Assembly: GCF_004137795.1 (NCBI RefSeq)
Contig: NZ_NWTM01000004.1
Coordinates: 186,001 to 250,000, forward strand
Length of the DNA stretch: 64,000 bases
Direction: 5' to 3'
DNA from: Pectobacterium zantedeschiae
GTDB taxonomy: Bacteria > Pseudomonadota > Gammaproteobacteria > Enterobacterales > Enterobacteriaceae
Below are positions 45,342 through 55,997 of the stretch, piece by piece. The notes under the pieces are model-generated. The model saw nothing but the letters and a program-made list of their open reading frames with translations, ran no database searches and had not been told where the DNA came from. Position numbers and translations under genes: made by a program. Position 1 is the first letter of the stretch. The number at the start of each line of letters is the position of its first letter.

Positions 45342-46406
45342 TCAGGAAGGGTTATGGTGTTCTATCTGCAATCCCATTTCACGCATTGTGTCGATGTCAG
45401 CGGATAGATCGGCAGATTGTTCGGGGTAAGTCACGCCGGAAGCGGGGCGTATCCGGTTATTTAGAGCCAAAACGCGCTCAACCTGATTGGCTGCGCTGAT
45501 TGCGGTCATATGAGTTTGTCCAAGCATATCTTTGACGCTGATTTTCTTTGTTCCCGTATCTTCAACGATTTCGAGTATGAATTCGTGCGATGCTCCCTGG
45601 CCTGGTCTGTATAGCAAGGCCCGGCGTTTAGCTACGGATAGCATTCCCCAAATGCCAGAGCGGGCAAAGAGTGCGAATGCGGCCGTGGTAGCAGTGTTGT
45701 CGAAAGCCATGCGTGCCGAGACGCTTTCTGCATGGCCCGTCTTGACCAATGTTGTCTGATCCGGACTGGAAAAACGCCTGACGTTGATGACTCGGCCATT
45801 ACTAAAACGTACAGGTTTAGGATCGGCCATTCCCCGTACGATGCGTTTCTGTCCTGCTTCATAAATGGTGAAAGGTTTGTGCATATCTACAAAACTTGTG
45901 ACGGAATCGGGCCCGGCTTTATCTGCGGACGAAAACAAAACATCAATGTCTATGCGCTGAGCAGGGTGAGCCGATTGACGATACGCCGCTGCGACGATAG
46001 CAGCGATACTCGCCATCCAGCCTGATGCTAAGACGACAGGTGAAGAAAGGCTAACGCCATGAAGTATGCGGTTAGCATCGTCTTGCCGTTCCTGCCAGCG
46101 AGCAAGATCGATGAGTGCAATACCACGGCGTGTTGCTGATAACAGCAGACGGTCGTGGTGATCATTTACCGATACGACGATTGCGTCGGGCTGGATCGGT
46201 AGGTGCTCCAGTGGATCGGCGTCCTCTACGTCAAGGTGTACGCCAGTAGCATTGGGTAATGCCCGTGCTGTTTTTTGTGCTTTGTCGAGCGATCTTCCTC
46301 CGATGAGAAGGTGAAGGTGGGGATGACGTTTGGCAAGCAGGGTGCAAATTTGTCCGCCAACGATGCCATAACCGCCAACAATCAGAACATTACCCGTATT
46401 AAGCAT
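45342..46406 (-). CDS. Saccharopine-dehydrogenase-like NAD(P)-binding protein
   Basis: A 354-residue Rossmann-fold protein. The N-terminal VLIVGGYGIVGGQICTLL (about residues 7-24) is a dinucleotide-binding loop, and the GGRSLDKAQ that follows is typical of the saccharopine-dehydrogenase NADP domain. The C-terminal half does not show a lysine-pathway feature I can name, so the substrate is unknown. GAGGAA precedes the ATG. It is divergent from a TetR-family gene across a 206-base gap holding three matched palindromes, so it is the likely target of that regulator. It is not between pel and pabA in the E. coli-like backbone, so is accessory. Confidence 0.8.
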   Translation of the reverse strand: MLNTGNVLIVGGYGIVGGQICTLLAKRHPHLHLLIGGRSLDKAQKTARALPNATGVHLDVEDADPLEHLPIQPDAIVVSVNDHHDRLLLSATRRGIALIDLARWQERQDDANRILHGVSLSSPVVLASGWMASIAAIVAAAYRQSAHPAQRIDIDVLFSSADKAGPDSVTSFVDMHKPFTIYEAGQKRIVRGMADPKPVRFSNGRVINVRRFSSPDQTTLVKTGHAESVSARMAFDNTATTAAFALFARSGIWGMLSVAKRRALLYRPGQGASHEFILEIVEDTGTKKISVKDMLGQTHMTAISAANQVERVLALNNRIRPASGVTYPEQSADLSADIDTMREMGLQIEHHNPS

Positions 46407-46532
46407 ATCTTATTTCCTCATGTTTTTTATTCGTACCCAGTGAGTTTGCATTGGCCTGGGTCCTATATTGGGCTGTATGAACGTCTGCCTGATGTTGGTG
46501 AGACAGGCGAATGTTCTCTGTATTTATAAAAC

Positions 46533-46544
46533 TGACCGCGGTCA
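46533..46544. promoter_or_regulatory. Operator-like palindrome 1 of 3
   Basis: TGACCGCGGTCA, a perfect palindrome, between the divergent dehydrogenase and TetR genes. Confidence 0.8.
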
Positions 46545-46558
46545 TAATGATGTGTAAA

Positions 46559-46572
46559 TTGACCGCGGTCAA
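46559..46572. promoter_or_regulatory. Operator-like palindrome 2 of 3
   Basis: TTGACCGCGGTCAA, a perfect 14-base palindrome with the same core, centred 27 bases from the first. Confidence 0.82.
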
Positions 46573-46580
46573 TTGTAATT

Positions 46581-46594
46581 TTGACCACGGTCGG
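46581..46594. promoter_or_regulatory. Operator-like palindrome 3 of 3
   Basis: TTGACCACGGTCGG, the same core with two departures, centred 22 bases from the second and only about 20 bases before the TetR start codon. A bound repressor here would block tetR translation-start-proximal transcription. Confidence 0.72.
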
Positions 46595-46612
46595 AAATCG
46601 TGTTATCAAGTC

Positions 46613-47236
46613 ATGATGACAAAGCGAATACAGCAACGAACAAAAGAGACACATGCGCGACTGATCGCGACAGCCCAACAATTGATTGGTGAAGGGGGGT
46701 ATGATGCTTTACGGATTGAGGAGGTCGTAACACGAGCTGGTGTAGCGAAGGGCACTTTTTTTGCCCATTTCAGCGATAAGGAAACGCTGATGGACCAACT
46801 GATTGGTGAACGTATTCATCAGTTACTCGATGAAATGGAAGCCGTTGCGATTCCTGACGGACTTGATGAATTCGTTGAACGATTGCTGCCTCGTATGCAA
46901 TTCATGACATCTGAACGCTACGTCTTTGACGTTATCTTACGCCGCTCTGGTGCGGCAGGTATTGAACAGGTTGGGCCTATTGCGCTGGCGTTCGATCGCT
47001 ATATCGACATTATCATACGCTGGCTTGAGGCGGGATACTTCCGGCAGGACGTGCCGATGGCTATCTTAGCTGAGGGCGTTCAGGCATTTGAGACACAGGC
47101 GATGGCGATGAATTTTTGTGCTGTTCATAGCCAGTTATCACTCCACGAGCGAATACTGCCCTACCTGCGAGCTTGGCTGTTGGTCCCTGCTCGTGAAAAC
47201 GCCCCGGTTAATGGGCGGACATCAACAGCACAATAA
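46613..47236 (+). CDS. TetR-family transcriptional regulator
   Basis: A 207-residue regulator. The N-terminal helix-turn-helix is at about 33-52 (IEEVVTRAGVAKGTFFAHFSDKETL), a standard TetR pattern; the C-terminal ligand domain is not recognisable. I take the ATG at 46613 (a second ATG follows at once) because the longer frame from 46511 runs through the operator palindromes. The three palindromes just upstream suggest it represses itself and the divergent dehydrogenase gene. Confidence 0.88.
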   Translation: MMTKRIQQRTKETHARLIATAQQLIGEGGYDALRIEEVVTRAGVAKGTFFAHFSDKETLMDQLIGERIHQLLDEMEAVAIPDGLDEFVERLLPRMQFMTSERYVFDVILRRSGAAGIEQVGPIALAFDRYIDIIIRWLEAGYFRQDVPMAILAEGVQAFETQAMAMNFCAVHSQLSLHERILPYLRAWLLVPARENAPVNGRTSTAQ

Positions 47237-47270
47237 AATGAATCATCAATTATTTATCAATAAGTAAACC

Positions 47271-47846
47271 ATGCTGCTGATTATCGATAACTACGACTCC
47301 TTTACCTACAACCTTTACCAATACTTTTGTGAACTTGGCGCGCAAGTCGTGGTGAAGCGTAATGATGAACTGACGCTGCATGAGATTGAGCGGCTTGCGC
47401 CTGAGCGTTTGGTTATTTCTCCAGGCCCTTGCACGCCAGATGAGGCGGGTATTTCACTCGCTGCTATTCGTCACTTTGCCGATAAATTGCCTATTCTGGG
47501 CGTGTGTCTCGGCCATCAGGCGATGGGGCAGGCGTTCGGCGCACGAGTGGTGCGGGCACGACAGGTGATGCATGGTAAAACCTCAGCGATTGCGCATAGC
47601 GATACGGGGGTGTTCACCGGGTTGGCTCAGCCTTTGACTGTCACCCGTTATCATTCACTCATTATTGATGCTGCCTCGCTACCTGATTGCTTTGAGGTCA
47701 CGGCCTGGAGCGAGCATGAAGGCAAGCGTGACGAGATTATGGGGATCCGCCATTGCTCACTGCCGCTGGAAGGTGTGCAGTTTCACCCAGAGAGCATTCT
47801 CAGCCAGCAAGGACATCAGCTTTTGGATAATTTCCTTAAAATTTAG
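47271..47846 (+). CDS. pabA: Aminodeoxychorismate synthase glutamine amidotransferase component
   Basis: Provides ammonia from glutamine to PabB for p-aminobenzoate and folate synthesis. The 191-residue class I amidotransferase has [17 protein letters not shown], the catalytic cysteine in [16 protein letters not shown], and the histidine-glutamate pair in [10 protein letters not shown]. It precedes argD as in E. coli (where fic lies beside it). Confidence 0.96.
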   Translation: MLLIIDNYDSFTYNLYQYFCELGAQVVVKRNDELTLHEIERLAPERLVISPGPCTPDEAGISLAAIRHFADKLPILGVCLGHQAMGQAFGARVVRARQVMHGKTSAIAHSDTGVFTGLAQPLTVTRYHSLIIDAASLPDCFEVTAWSEHEGKRDEIMGIRHCSLPLEGVQFHPESILSQQGHQLLDNFLKI

Positions 47847-49193
<1,347 letters not shown>

Positions 49194-49255
49194 GTCACGT
49201 TCTCAAAAGCATAGCGATAAAAAACGTAGGGTGGCGGCCAGGGATGGCTCGCCAT

Positions 49256-49290
49256 AAAAAAAGCGTGGGGCAGAGGCCTCACGCTTTTTT
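49256..49290. terminator. Bidirectional terminator between argD and crp
   Basis: GCGTGGGGC pairs with GCCTCACGC (one wobble), flanked by A7 on one side and T6 on the other. The two genes converge on it. Confidence 0.9.
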
Positions 49291-49315
49291 ATTGGTAGGG
49301 TACCGCGACAAAGTC

Positions 49316-49948
49316 TTAACGAGTGCCGTAAACGACAATCGTTTTACCGTGCGCAGAGATCAGATTCTGGTCTTCTAACATTTTCAGAATGCGGCCCACG
49401 GTTTCACGCGAGCAGCCAACGATTTGCCCAATTTCCTGACGGGTAATTTTAATTTGCATACCATCTGGATGTGTCATGGCATCAGGTTGTTTGGCCAGGT
49501 TGAGTAATGTCTGGGCGATACGGCCAGTTACATCAAGGAAGGCGAGGTTGCCGACTTTTTCTGAGGTAACCTGAAGTCTGCTTGCCATTTGCGCAGACAG
49601 GCGCATGAGGATATCCGGGTTAACCTGGATGAGCTGGCGGAATTTTTTATAGGAAATTTCAGCCACTTCACAGGCAGTTTTTGCCCGAACCCAGGCACTG
49701 CGCTCCTGACCTTCTTCAAACAGGCCAAGCTCACCAATAAAATCGCCCTGATTGAGGTAGGAAAGAATCATTTCCTTACCTTCTTCATCTTTGATTAGCA
49801 CTGCTACAGAGCCTTTCACGATGTAGTAAAGCGTTTCTGCTTTTTCACCTTGGTGAATCAGCGTGCTCTTCGATGGATACTTGTGGATATGACAATGGGA
49901 AAGGAACCATTCGAGAGTTGGGTCTGTCTGCGGTTTGCCGAGAACCAT
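49316..49948 (-). CDS. crp: cAMP receptor protein
   Basis: Global regulator of carbon use. The 210-residue protein is nearly identical to E. coli CRP. The cAMP pocket is visible in GELGLF (G72, E73) with R83 and S84, and the recognition helix-turn-helix in [20 protein letters not shown] (about 169-188). In soft-rot bacteria CRP activates pectinase genes, which fits the CRP-like sites upstream of the pel genes about 5 kb away. Convergent with argD. Confidence 0.98.
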   Translation of the reverse strand: MVLGKPQTDPTLEWFLSHCHIHKYPSKSTLIHQGEKAETLYYIVKGSVAVLIKDEEGKEMILSYLNQGDFIGELGLFEEGQERSAWVRAKTACEVAEISYKKFRQLIQVNPDILMRLSAQMASRLQVTSEKVGNLAFLDVTGRIAQTLLNLAKQPDAMTHPDGMQIKITRQEIGQIVGCSRETVGRILKMLEDQNLISAHGKTIVVYGTR

Positions 49949-50323
49949 TCGCTATCATCCTCTGTTGTAATTCACTGCGCAAATTACAGGGGTCAGAGTT
50001 CCCTGTACGGCGTGTTTAACTGCTAAAAAAATAAAATTCAATCTAGTCAGAATGACGTCAGGGAATATACTGGAACCACTGTACCCTTGGTTTTTCGGTT
50101 GCAGCCTTGCCGCACCGTAAAACGTGGCTGGGTATGTCTGGCTACGTCATCATCTTCTTCGTTTCTGGGTTTGTCCAGAAAAGGTCTATTCTATTTTCGT
50201 TTTAACACAGCTTTAAGGATGTGTCTTGTGTTGTCTCGCTTCAGCATGACAAAGCTCTGATTAACGCTGGTTTTTGTACAGTAACGGTATAAATTTTCAA
50301 AAAATTTTTAGTGGAGAAGCATC
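49949..50323. other. crp-yhfA divergent region
   Basis: A 375-base gap holding the promoters of crp and yhfA. I see no perfect CRP site, although crp autoregulation is known in E. coli. No gene is visible. Confidence 0.5.
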
Positions 50324-50731
50324 ATGCAGGCTCGGGTAAAATGGGTTGAAGGCTTAACGTTTTTGGGCGAGTCCGCATCAGGGCACCAGATATTAATGGA
50401 CGGTAATTCTGGCGATAAAGCGCCCAGTCCGATGGAAATGGTATTGATGTCAGTAGGGGGATGCAGCGCGATAGATGTTGTATCGATTCTACAAAAAGGC
50501 CGTAACGATGTGGCGGATTGTGAGGTGAAATTAACCTCAGAGCGTCGGTCTGAAGCACCGCGCTTATTTACCCATATCAATCTGCATTTTATCGTGACGG
50601 GGAAAGGGCTGACCGATAAAGCTGTCGAGCGAGCTGTCGCACTGTCGGCAGAAAAATACTGTTCTGTGGCATTGATGCTGGGCAAGGCCGTTGAAGTGAC
50701 GCACAGCCACGAAATTAGGGTGCTGCCATAA
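50324..50731 (+). CDS. yhfA: OsmC family protein YhfA
   Basis: A 135-residue OsmC-fold protein. The family cysteines are C48 in SVGGCSAIDVV and C112 in KYCSVALML. Known members of the fold reduce organic hydroperoxides, but the YhfA function is not established. The ATG has GGAGAAG upstream. It faces crp as in E. coli. Confidence 0.92.
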   Translation: MQARVKWVEGLTFLGESASGHQILMDGNSGDKAPSPMEMVLMSVGGCSAIDVVSILQKGRNDVADCEVKLTSERRSEAPRLFTHINLHFIVTGKGLTDKAVERAVALSAEKYCSVALMLGKAVEVTHSHEIRVLP

Positions 50732-50776
50732 TTCCTCTCTTTGGACACTAATTCTGGTCATCTAAGCCTGTTATTC

Positions 50777-50831
50777 GGGGGAAACACAGGGGGAGGCTCC
50801 CGCAAGGAGGCCTCACCCCTGTGGTCGCCCC
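50777..50831 (+). repeat. Dispersed hairpin repeat, copy B
   Basis: GGGGGAAACACAGGGG at the left and CCCCTGTGGTCGCCCC at the right enclose GAGG..TCCCGCAAGGA..CCTC. It matches the copy at 2144-2208. The outer stem is CACAGGGG/CCCCTGTG here and CACGG/CCGTG there, changed on both sides. It sits between the convergent yhfA and prkB genes. Confidence 0.7.
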
Positions 50832-50896
50832 GTGTATCTCTATGCTTAAACGATTGGCATTATCCTCTTGGCAAGTGTTGCCGTGCTCTGCGTTGC

Positions 50897-51766
50897 CTAT
50901 TCGATCGTTTTCCCTTCTATCAACCGCTGTACCAGCGGTGCCATGATTAACTCCATTGCCAGCCCCATTTTTCCGCCGGGAACGACCAGCGTATTGATGT
51001 GGGAAATAAACGAGCCCTGCAACATGGCGAGCAGATAAGGGTAATCAATATTATCCAATCCCTGAAAGTGGATAACGACGAAGCTTTCATCCAGTGAGGG
51101 GATCGACTTGGCAGCGAACGGGTTGGAGGTGTCCACGGTAGGCACGCGCTGGAAGTTGATATGGGTGCGAGAGAACTGCGGTGTAATATAGGTGATGTAG
51201 TCTTCCATGGATCGGACGACGGAATCCATCACCGCTTCACGTGAGTGGCCGCGTTCATTGACGTCACGAATCAGTTTTTGAATCCACTCCAGGTTGACGA
51301 TCGGCACTACGCCGACGAGCAAATCAACATGCTGCGCCACGTCGTTTTGAGCGGTGACCACGCCGCCGTGCAATCCTTCATAGAACAGGATATCGGTAGG
51401 TTCCGGCATGGGTTCCCATGGTGTGAACGTCCCTGGAACCTGATTATAGGGAATGGCTTCATCGTAGGTATGAAGGTATTTACGCGTCTGGCCGCGCCCG
51501 TGCAGGCCATATTCGATAAACGATTGTTCCAACAGGCTGAAGTCATTCGCTTCCGGGCCAAAATAGCTGATGTGTCGCCCTAAATCGCGCGCTTTGCGAA
51601 TCGCCATATCCATTTCCGGGCGGGTATAGCGATGAAAGCTGTCACCTTCTAACTGGGCAGCGCGCAAGTTGAACTGTTGGAAAATCTTACGGAAGGCCAG
51701 ACTGGTGGTCGTGGTTCCCGCTCCGCTGGAACCCGTAACCGCAATAATCGGATGCTGGTGTGACAT
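50897..51766 (-). CDS. prkB: Phosphoribulokinase-like protein PrkB
   Basis: A 289-residue P-loop kinase of the phosphoribulokinase/uridine kinase family, with Walker A GSSGAGTTT (12-20), FHRYTRPEMD and the ILFYEGLHGGVV strand. The enzyme has no Calvin-cycle partner in this region, and its enterobacterial substrate is not known. The yhfA-prkB-yheU-yheT order is that of E. coli. Confidence 0.93.
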   Translation of the reverse strand: MSHQHPIIAVTGSSGAGTTTTSLAFRKIFQQFNLRAAQLEGDSFHRYTRPEMDMAIRKARDLGRHISYFGPEANDFSLLEQSFIEYGLHGRGQTRKYLHTYDEAIPYNQVPGTFTPWEPMPEPTDILFYEGLHGGVVTAQNDVAQHVDLLVGVVPIVNLEWIQKLIRDVNERGHSREAVMDSVVRSMEDYITYITPQFSRTHINFQRVPTVDTSNPFAAKSIPSLDESFVVIHFQGLDNIDYPYLLAMLQGSFISHINTLVVPGGKMGLAMELIMAPLVQRLIEGKTIE

Positions 51767-51890
51767 AAGGCGCGTGACTCCGTGATCGCGATGCTCGCAT
51801 AGACTGAAAGCCTGCGCGCATTCTCAAAAATGACGTAATTGCTCCCATTGTTAGCATGTTTGGCGCGTTCTTTCACGTCTTTCGCCATGC

Positions 51891-52127
51891 TCAATACGGG
51901 GCATGTCCTCCTGAATTGAGCTGGCTGCGCGGCATGATATTGAGGGTTTCATGCAACTCAGACCACACCAAAACCACTTCGCCAGATTGGAGCTGGTTAC
52001 GGATATCTTCTACTTTCTGCGCCAGCGAGCGCTCCTGTTCGCCGTAATCAGTGCCTTCGCGCAGGACGAAAGATTCGATGATGTTATCCAGCGTTTCTGG
52101 ATCGAGCTGTTGCCAGGGAATAATCAC
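51891..52127 (-). CDS. yheU: YheU family protein
   Basis: A small 78-residue protein matching the YheU family ([29 protein letters not shown]). The function is unknown. It overlaps the end of yheT by ATGA, so the two are translationally coupled. Confidence 0.9.
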   Translation of the reverse strand: MIIPWQQLDPETLDNIIESFVLREGTDYGEQERSLAQKVEDIRNQLQSGEVVLVWSELHETLNIMPRSQLNSGGHAPY

Positions 52128-53158
52128 GCTATGGTTCCTGAGTAAAAGGGTTCCTGAGTATAAATGGTTCCTGAAGAATCGGTGGCGTGGTCCAAAAATG
52201 GGCTAAGCCAATTGGGAATGCGCTGTTCCAGCCACATTTCCGGTTTCAGCAATGTTCCACCAACGAAGCCGACATGTCCGCCGTGTTCCGTTAGCTGATA
52301 CTCAATATTAGACGGTAACTGCGACAGATCGGGAATTACCTCTGACGTCATGAAAGGATCGTCCTTCGCATGGATAATCAGCAGCGGCTTGCGTATTTGA
52401 GGCAACAGCGGCAGAGCGCTACAGCGTCGATAGTAGTCGGCCGCATCGTGAAAGCCGTGGATACGTGAGGTAATGACGTCATCAAACTCCCGTAGCTGGC
52501 GGATCCGTTTTAACTGCGGCAGTTGAATCGGCAATGTGTCTGGGTAGGCGGCCAGCTTGCGGCTGGCATTTTGTTTCAACAGGCGCAACAGATAGTGCTG
52601 ATAGACGCGGGAGAAACCTTGTTCCATTCGACGGCTACAGGGTTCGAGCATCAAGGGGGCGGAAACGATGACGGCAGCGGACAGGGAACAGGCTTCGCCC
52701 TGCTGACCAAGCAGGTAGGCCAGCATATTGCCACCGAGAGACACGCCGATGGCGGCAGTCGGAGCCTCGCCCAGCGTCTCTTGCATCCAGTGCAGAAAAT
52801 AGCTGGCATCGCTGGTTTCGCCGGAGTGATAAATACGTTTCATCCGGTTTGGCTTACCGCTGCATCCGCGAAAATGCATGATGACGGCCAACCAGCCGCG
52901 CTGTTTACAGGCATGCAGTAGGCCGTGGGCATAGGGACTATGAAAGCTGCCTTCCAATCCGTGAAACAGCACCACGCGCGGTTTATGCCTTGCCTGTTCG
53001 GGCGCTTCGCTCCACGCCAGATCGACGAAATCACCGTCCGGTAATTCGAGTGCTTGCCAGATTGGTGAGAATTTCGCGTGACGACGAATCAGACGCGGCA
53101 ATAGCGTTTGCAGATGCGGATTATGGGCGCCGCTCAGCGGACGAAAATGGTCATGCAT
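52124..53158 (-). CDS. yheT: Alpha/beta hydrolase YheT
   Basis: A 344-residue alpha/beta hydrolase of the AB hydrolase-4 type. The nucleophile serine is in [11 protein letters not shown], the acid in HAKDDPFM, and the histidine in HGGHVGF. The substrate is unknown; some relatives act on esters and lipids. Same neighbours as E. coli. Confidence 0.93.
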   Translation of the reverse strand: MHDHFRPLSGAHNPHLQTLLPRLIRRHAKFSPIWQALELPDGDFVDLAWSEAPEQARHKPRVVLFHGLEGSFHSPYAHGLLHACKQRGWLAVIMHFRGCSGKPNRMKRIYHSGETSDASYFLHWMQETLGEAPTAAIGVSLGGNMLAYLLGQQGEACSLSAAVIVSAPLMLEPCSRRMEQGFSRVYQHYLLRLLKQNASRKLAAYPDTLPIQLPQLKRIRQLREFDDVITSRIHGFHDAADYYRRCSALPLLPQIRKPLLIIHAKDDPFMTSEVIPDLSQLPSNIEYQLTEHGGHVGFVGGTLLKPEMWLEQRIPNWLSPFLDHATDSSGTIYTQEPFYSGTIA

Positions 53159-53264
53159 AAAGGATATGAAAATCTTGTTGTCGGCTCTTGTACGATCAAT
53201 ATCACACTGTTAGCTTCAATGCTGCCAGTTGGTACGACATTTGGGTCAGGAGCGCCCACAAATA

Positions 53265-53867
53265 ATGGAACTGAGTTTATTTCTTTCGATGTTGGGTTTT
53301 TTATGGGTAGCGGCCATCACGCCGGGGCCGAATAATATGCTGTTGACCACCTCAGGCGCGAACTTTGGCTTTATGCGTTCACTATGGCTGATGGTCGGCA
53401 TCATGCTGGGTATGCAAAGCATTTTGCTGCTGGTGGCATTCGGCGTCGGTGGTTTGATTCTGATTTATCCTTCGCTGCATTTTATCCTGAAAGTCCTCGG
53501 TAGTGCCTATCTGCTCTGGCTGGCATGGAAAATCGCCACGGCGGCTTACGAGCGGCTGGAAACGTCTGTTGCGCCGCCTCAGCCGATCCGGCTTTATCAG
53601 GGGTGGTTGCTGCAATTCCTGAACCCAAAAGCGTGGCTGATGGCGTTGGGCGCGGTTGCCAGTTTTAGTCTGGCTGGTGAAGGCTATAACCATTCTGTGA
53701 TCGCGATAAGCATCGGCATTGTGCTGGTGAATCTGGTTTCCGGTGTTATCTGGCTCGGATTTGGCACGATGATTGGGCGACTGCTGCGCAGTAAGAAAGC
53801 GTGGATTATCTTCAATGTATCAATGGGGCTGCTGACCGCCGCCTGCGTACTGTTGATCTGGCATTAA
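53265..53867 (+). CDS. LysE/RhtB-family amino-acid exporter
   Basis: A 200-residue inner-membrane protein with about six membrane segments and the LysE/RhtB opening FLWVAAITPGPNNMLLTTSG, plus LQFLNPKAWLMALGA near the middle. It probably exports amino acids or derivatives. The ATG at 53265 is preferred over the start at 53229. It is plus-strand between yheT and yheS, where E. coli has no such gene. The stop codon lies inside the first unit of a tandem repeat. Confidence 0.87.
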   Translation: MELSLFLSMLGFLWVAAITPGPNNMLLTTSGANFGFMRSLWLMVGIMLGMQSILLLVAFGVGGLILIYPSLHFILKVLGSAYLLWLAWKIATAAYERLETSVAPPQPIRLYQGWLLQFLNPKAWLMALGAVASFSLAGEGYNHSVIAISIGIVLVNLVSGVIWLGFGTMIGRLLRSKKAWIIFNVSMGLLTAACVLLIWH

Positions 53868-53903
53868 CGTTGATTTGGCATTAATGCTGATTTTGCGTTA
53901 ATG
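53853..53903. repeat. 17-base tandem repeat, three units
   Basis: Units: TTGATCTGGCATTAACG, TTGATTTGGCATTAATG, CTGATTTTGCGTTAATG, directly adjacent. The first unit contains the stop codon of the LysE-type gene (53865-53867), so extra units do not change the protein. Confidence 0.85.
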
Positions 53904-53917
53904 CGCATTGATAAAGT

Positions 53918-53950
53918 AGCGAGCGGGGTTACCGCTCGCAGTTCTTTTCA
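53918..53950. terminator. Terminator between the LysE-type gene and yheS
   Basis: GCGAGCGG (53919-53926) pairs with CCGCTCGC (53932-53939), followed by an interrupted T run (GTTCTTTT). It may also serve yheS on the minus strand, with a weak T stretch. Confidence 0.75.
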
Positions 53951-53967
53951 GACAAGAGAACCCAAAT

Positions 53968-55875
53968 TTACTCGCTCTGCATCATCTGCTCTAGCTGTTC
54001 CTGCGCGTCCAGCCAGGACAGTTCTGTTTCTTCCAGCTCGATTTTGACTTTGGTTTGTTGTTGCAGGCAGTCGGTGAGTTCAGCCTTGCGGCTGATATCG
54101 TAGATTGCACTGTCAGCAAGCCGAGCTTCAAGCGCTGCCAGCGTTTCACCCAGCTTTTCCATCTGCTGCTCAAGCTTGGTTATCTGCTTACGCAGTGGCT
54201 GAGTTTGTGTTCTCAACTCGGCTTCACGGCGTTTCTGATCTTTTCTACCCTGCGCGCTGTTGGCTGCATTTTCTTTTGGCGCTTCATCAGTCGCATTTTC
54301 CTGACGTTGCAGGCCGACCAGCCACTGTTGGTAATCTTCCAGGTCTCCGTCGAACGGCTCCACTTTCTGATCGTGTACCAGATAGAGATCGTCGGTGGTG
54401 GAACGGATCAGGTGTCGATCGTGCGAGACGACAACCAGCGCGCCTTCAAAATCAATTAGCGCTTCAGTCAACGCCTGACGCATATCGAGATCGAGGTGGT
54501 TGGTCGGTTCATCGAGCAGCAGGAGATTCGGACGCTGCCAGACGATCAGCGCCAGCACCAGACGGGCTTTTTCGCCGCCAGAGAAGCGCTCTGTGATCTC
54601 GGTGACCTTGTCGCCCTGAAAGCCGAAGCCGCCGAGGTAGTCGCGCAGTTGCTGCTCTGTTTCTCGTTCTGCCAGACGCACCAAGTGTTGCAATGGCGAC
54701 TCGTCTGCACGCAAGAACTCTAGCTGATGCTGGGCGAAGTAACCGAGCTTAACGCCTTTTGCTAGCCCAATTTCCCCTTTCAACGGAGCAAGCGTGCCAG
54801 CAAGCAGTTTAATCAGCGTGGATTTACCTGCGCCGTTATGGCCAAGTAGCCCGATGCGGGAGCCTGGCACTAAATTGAGTTTGATGGATTCGAGAATCAG
54901 CTTGTCGTTGTAGCCTGCGCTGACTTTCTCCATCTTCATAAGAGGATTGGGCAACGATTCTGGTGCGCGAAAACTGAAGCGGAAAGGGTTATCGACATGC
55001 GCCGGCGCAATCATCTCCATGCGTTCCAGCATTTTTATTCGGCTTTGGGCCTGTTTGGCTTTGGTTGCTTGCGCACGGAATCGGTCAATGTAATGTTGCA
55101 GATGCGCGACACGCTCCTGCTGGTGTTCATAGAGCGATTGCTGCTGTGCGAGACGGGTGGCACGCTGGCGTTCAAAGGAAGAGTAGTTGCCGGTGTACTC
55201 GTTAAGCGACTGCTGTTCGATGTGCAGAATCTTGGTCACCACCGGATCGAGGAAATCACGGTCGTGCGAGATCAGAACCAGCGTGCCAGCATAGCTTTTT
55301 AGCCACTTTTCCAGCCAGATTACCGCATCCAGATCGAGGTGGTTGGTTGGCTCATCCAGCAACAGCAAGTCTGAACGACAAATCAGCGCCTGTGCCAGAT
55401 TCAGACGCATCCGCCAGCCGCCGGAAAAGGCGCTGACAGGCTGTTGCAGCTGTGGCTGAGAAAATCCTAATCCACTGAGCAGGCTTGACGCTCTGGCTTG
55501 TATCGTCCAGGCCTGAATGGCATCCAGCTTGCCGTGCAGTGTGGCAATGGCATTGCCGTCGTTCTCTTCGTTGGCGGTCTGCAACGCGGCTTCCAGTTGG
55601 CGAAACTCGCGGTCGCCGTCAATCACATAGTCCAAGGCCGGTTTGTCCAATGCTGGGGTTTCCTGATTCACCCAGGCCAGTGACCAGTTTTGCGGGAATG
55701 TCGCGCTACCACCGTCGGCGCTGATTTCACCTTTCAGTAATGACAGCAGCGTAGATTTACCACAGCCGTTCTTGCCCACCAGACCGACTTTCTGGCCGGG
55801 ATTAACTGTTGCTGTCGCGTTGTCGATCAGAACGCGTACACCACGTCGAATTTGCAGCGAAGAGAAAACAATCAT
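53968..55875 (-). CDS. yheS: ABC-F family ATPase YheS
   Basis: A 635-residue cytoplasmic ABC-F protein with two ATPase domains. Walker A motifs are GKNGCGKST (about 34-42) and GHNGAGKST (about 345), signatures FSGGWRMR and FSGGEKAR, and Walker B DEPTNHLDLD twice. A charged coiled-coil tail is at about 555-630. ABC-F proteins act on the ribosome in translation. It is divergent from kefG as in E. coli. Confidence 0.95.
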   Translation of the reverse strand: MIVFSSLQIRRGVRVLIDNATATVNPGQKVGLVGKNGCGKSTLLSLLKGEISADGGSATFPQNWSLAWVNQETPALDKPALDYVIDGDREFRQLEAALQTANEENDGNAIATLHGKLDAIQAWTIQARASSLLSGLGFSQPQLQQPVSAFSGGWRMRLNLAQALICRSDLLLLDEPTNHLDLDAVIWLEKWLKSYAGTLVLISHDRDFLDPVVTKILHIEQQSLNEYTGNYSSFERQRATRLAQQQSLYEHQQERVAHLQHYIDRFRAQATKAKQAQSRIKMLERMEMIAPAHVDNPFRFSFRAPESLPNPLMKMEKVSAGYNDKLILESIKLNLVPGSRIGLLGHNGAGKSTLIKLLAGTLAPLKGEIGLAKGVKLGYFAQHQLEFLRADESPLQHLVRLAERETEQQLRDYLGGFGFQGDKVTEITERFSGGEKARLVLALIVWQRPNLLLLDEPTNHLDLDMRQALTEALIDFEGALVVVSHDRHLIRSTTDDLYLVHDQKVEPFDGDLEDYQQWLVGLQRQENATDEAPKENAANSAQGRKDQKRREAELRTQTQPLRKQITKLEQQMEKLGETLAALEARLADSAIYDISRKAELTDCLQQQTKVKIELEETELSWLDAQEQLEQMMQSE

Positions 55876-55997
55876 AAAGCGCCGTATGTTCAGAGTATGT
55901 TAAATTATGGACATATCAGGACACGCGGTGTCCTGTTTTTAGTCGTTGCGCTGCATGGTAACGGAAAACGATTATCATGACGACGCTTTGGAGGGGA

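Noticed and set aside
49949-50323. A CRP autoregulation site upstream of crp
   Set aside because: No sequence close enough to the consensus was visible by eye.
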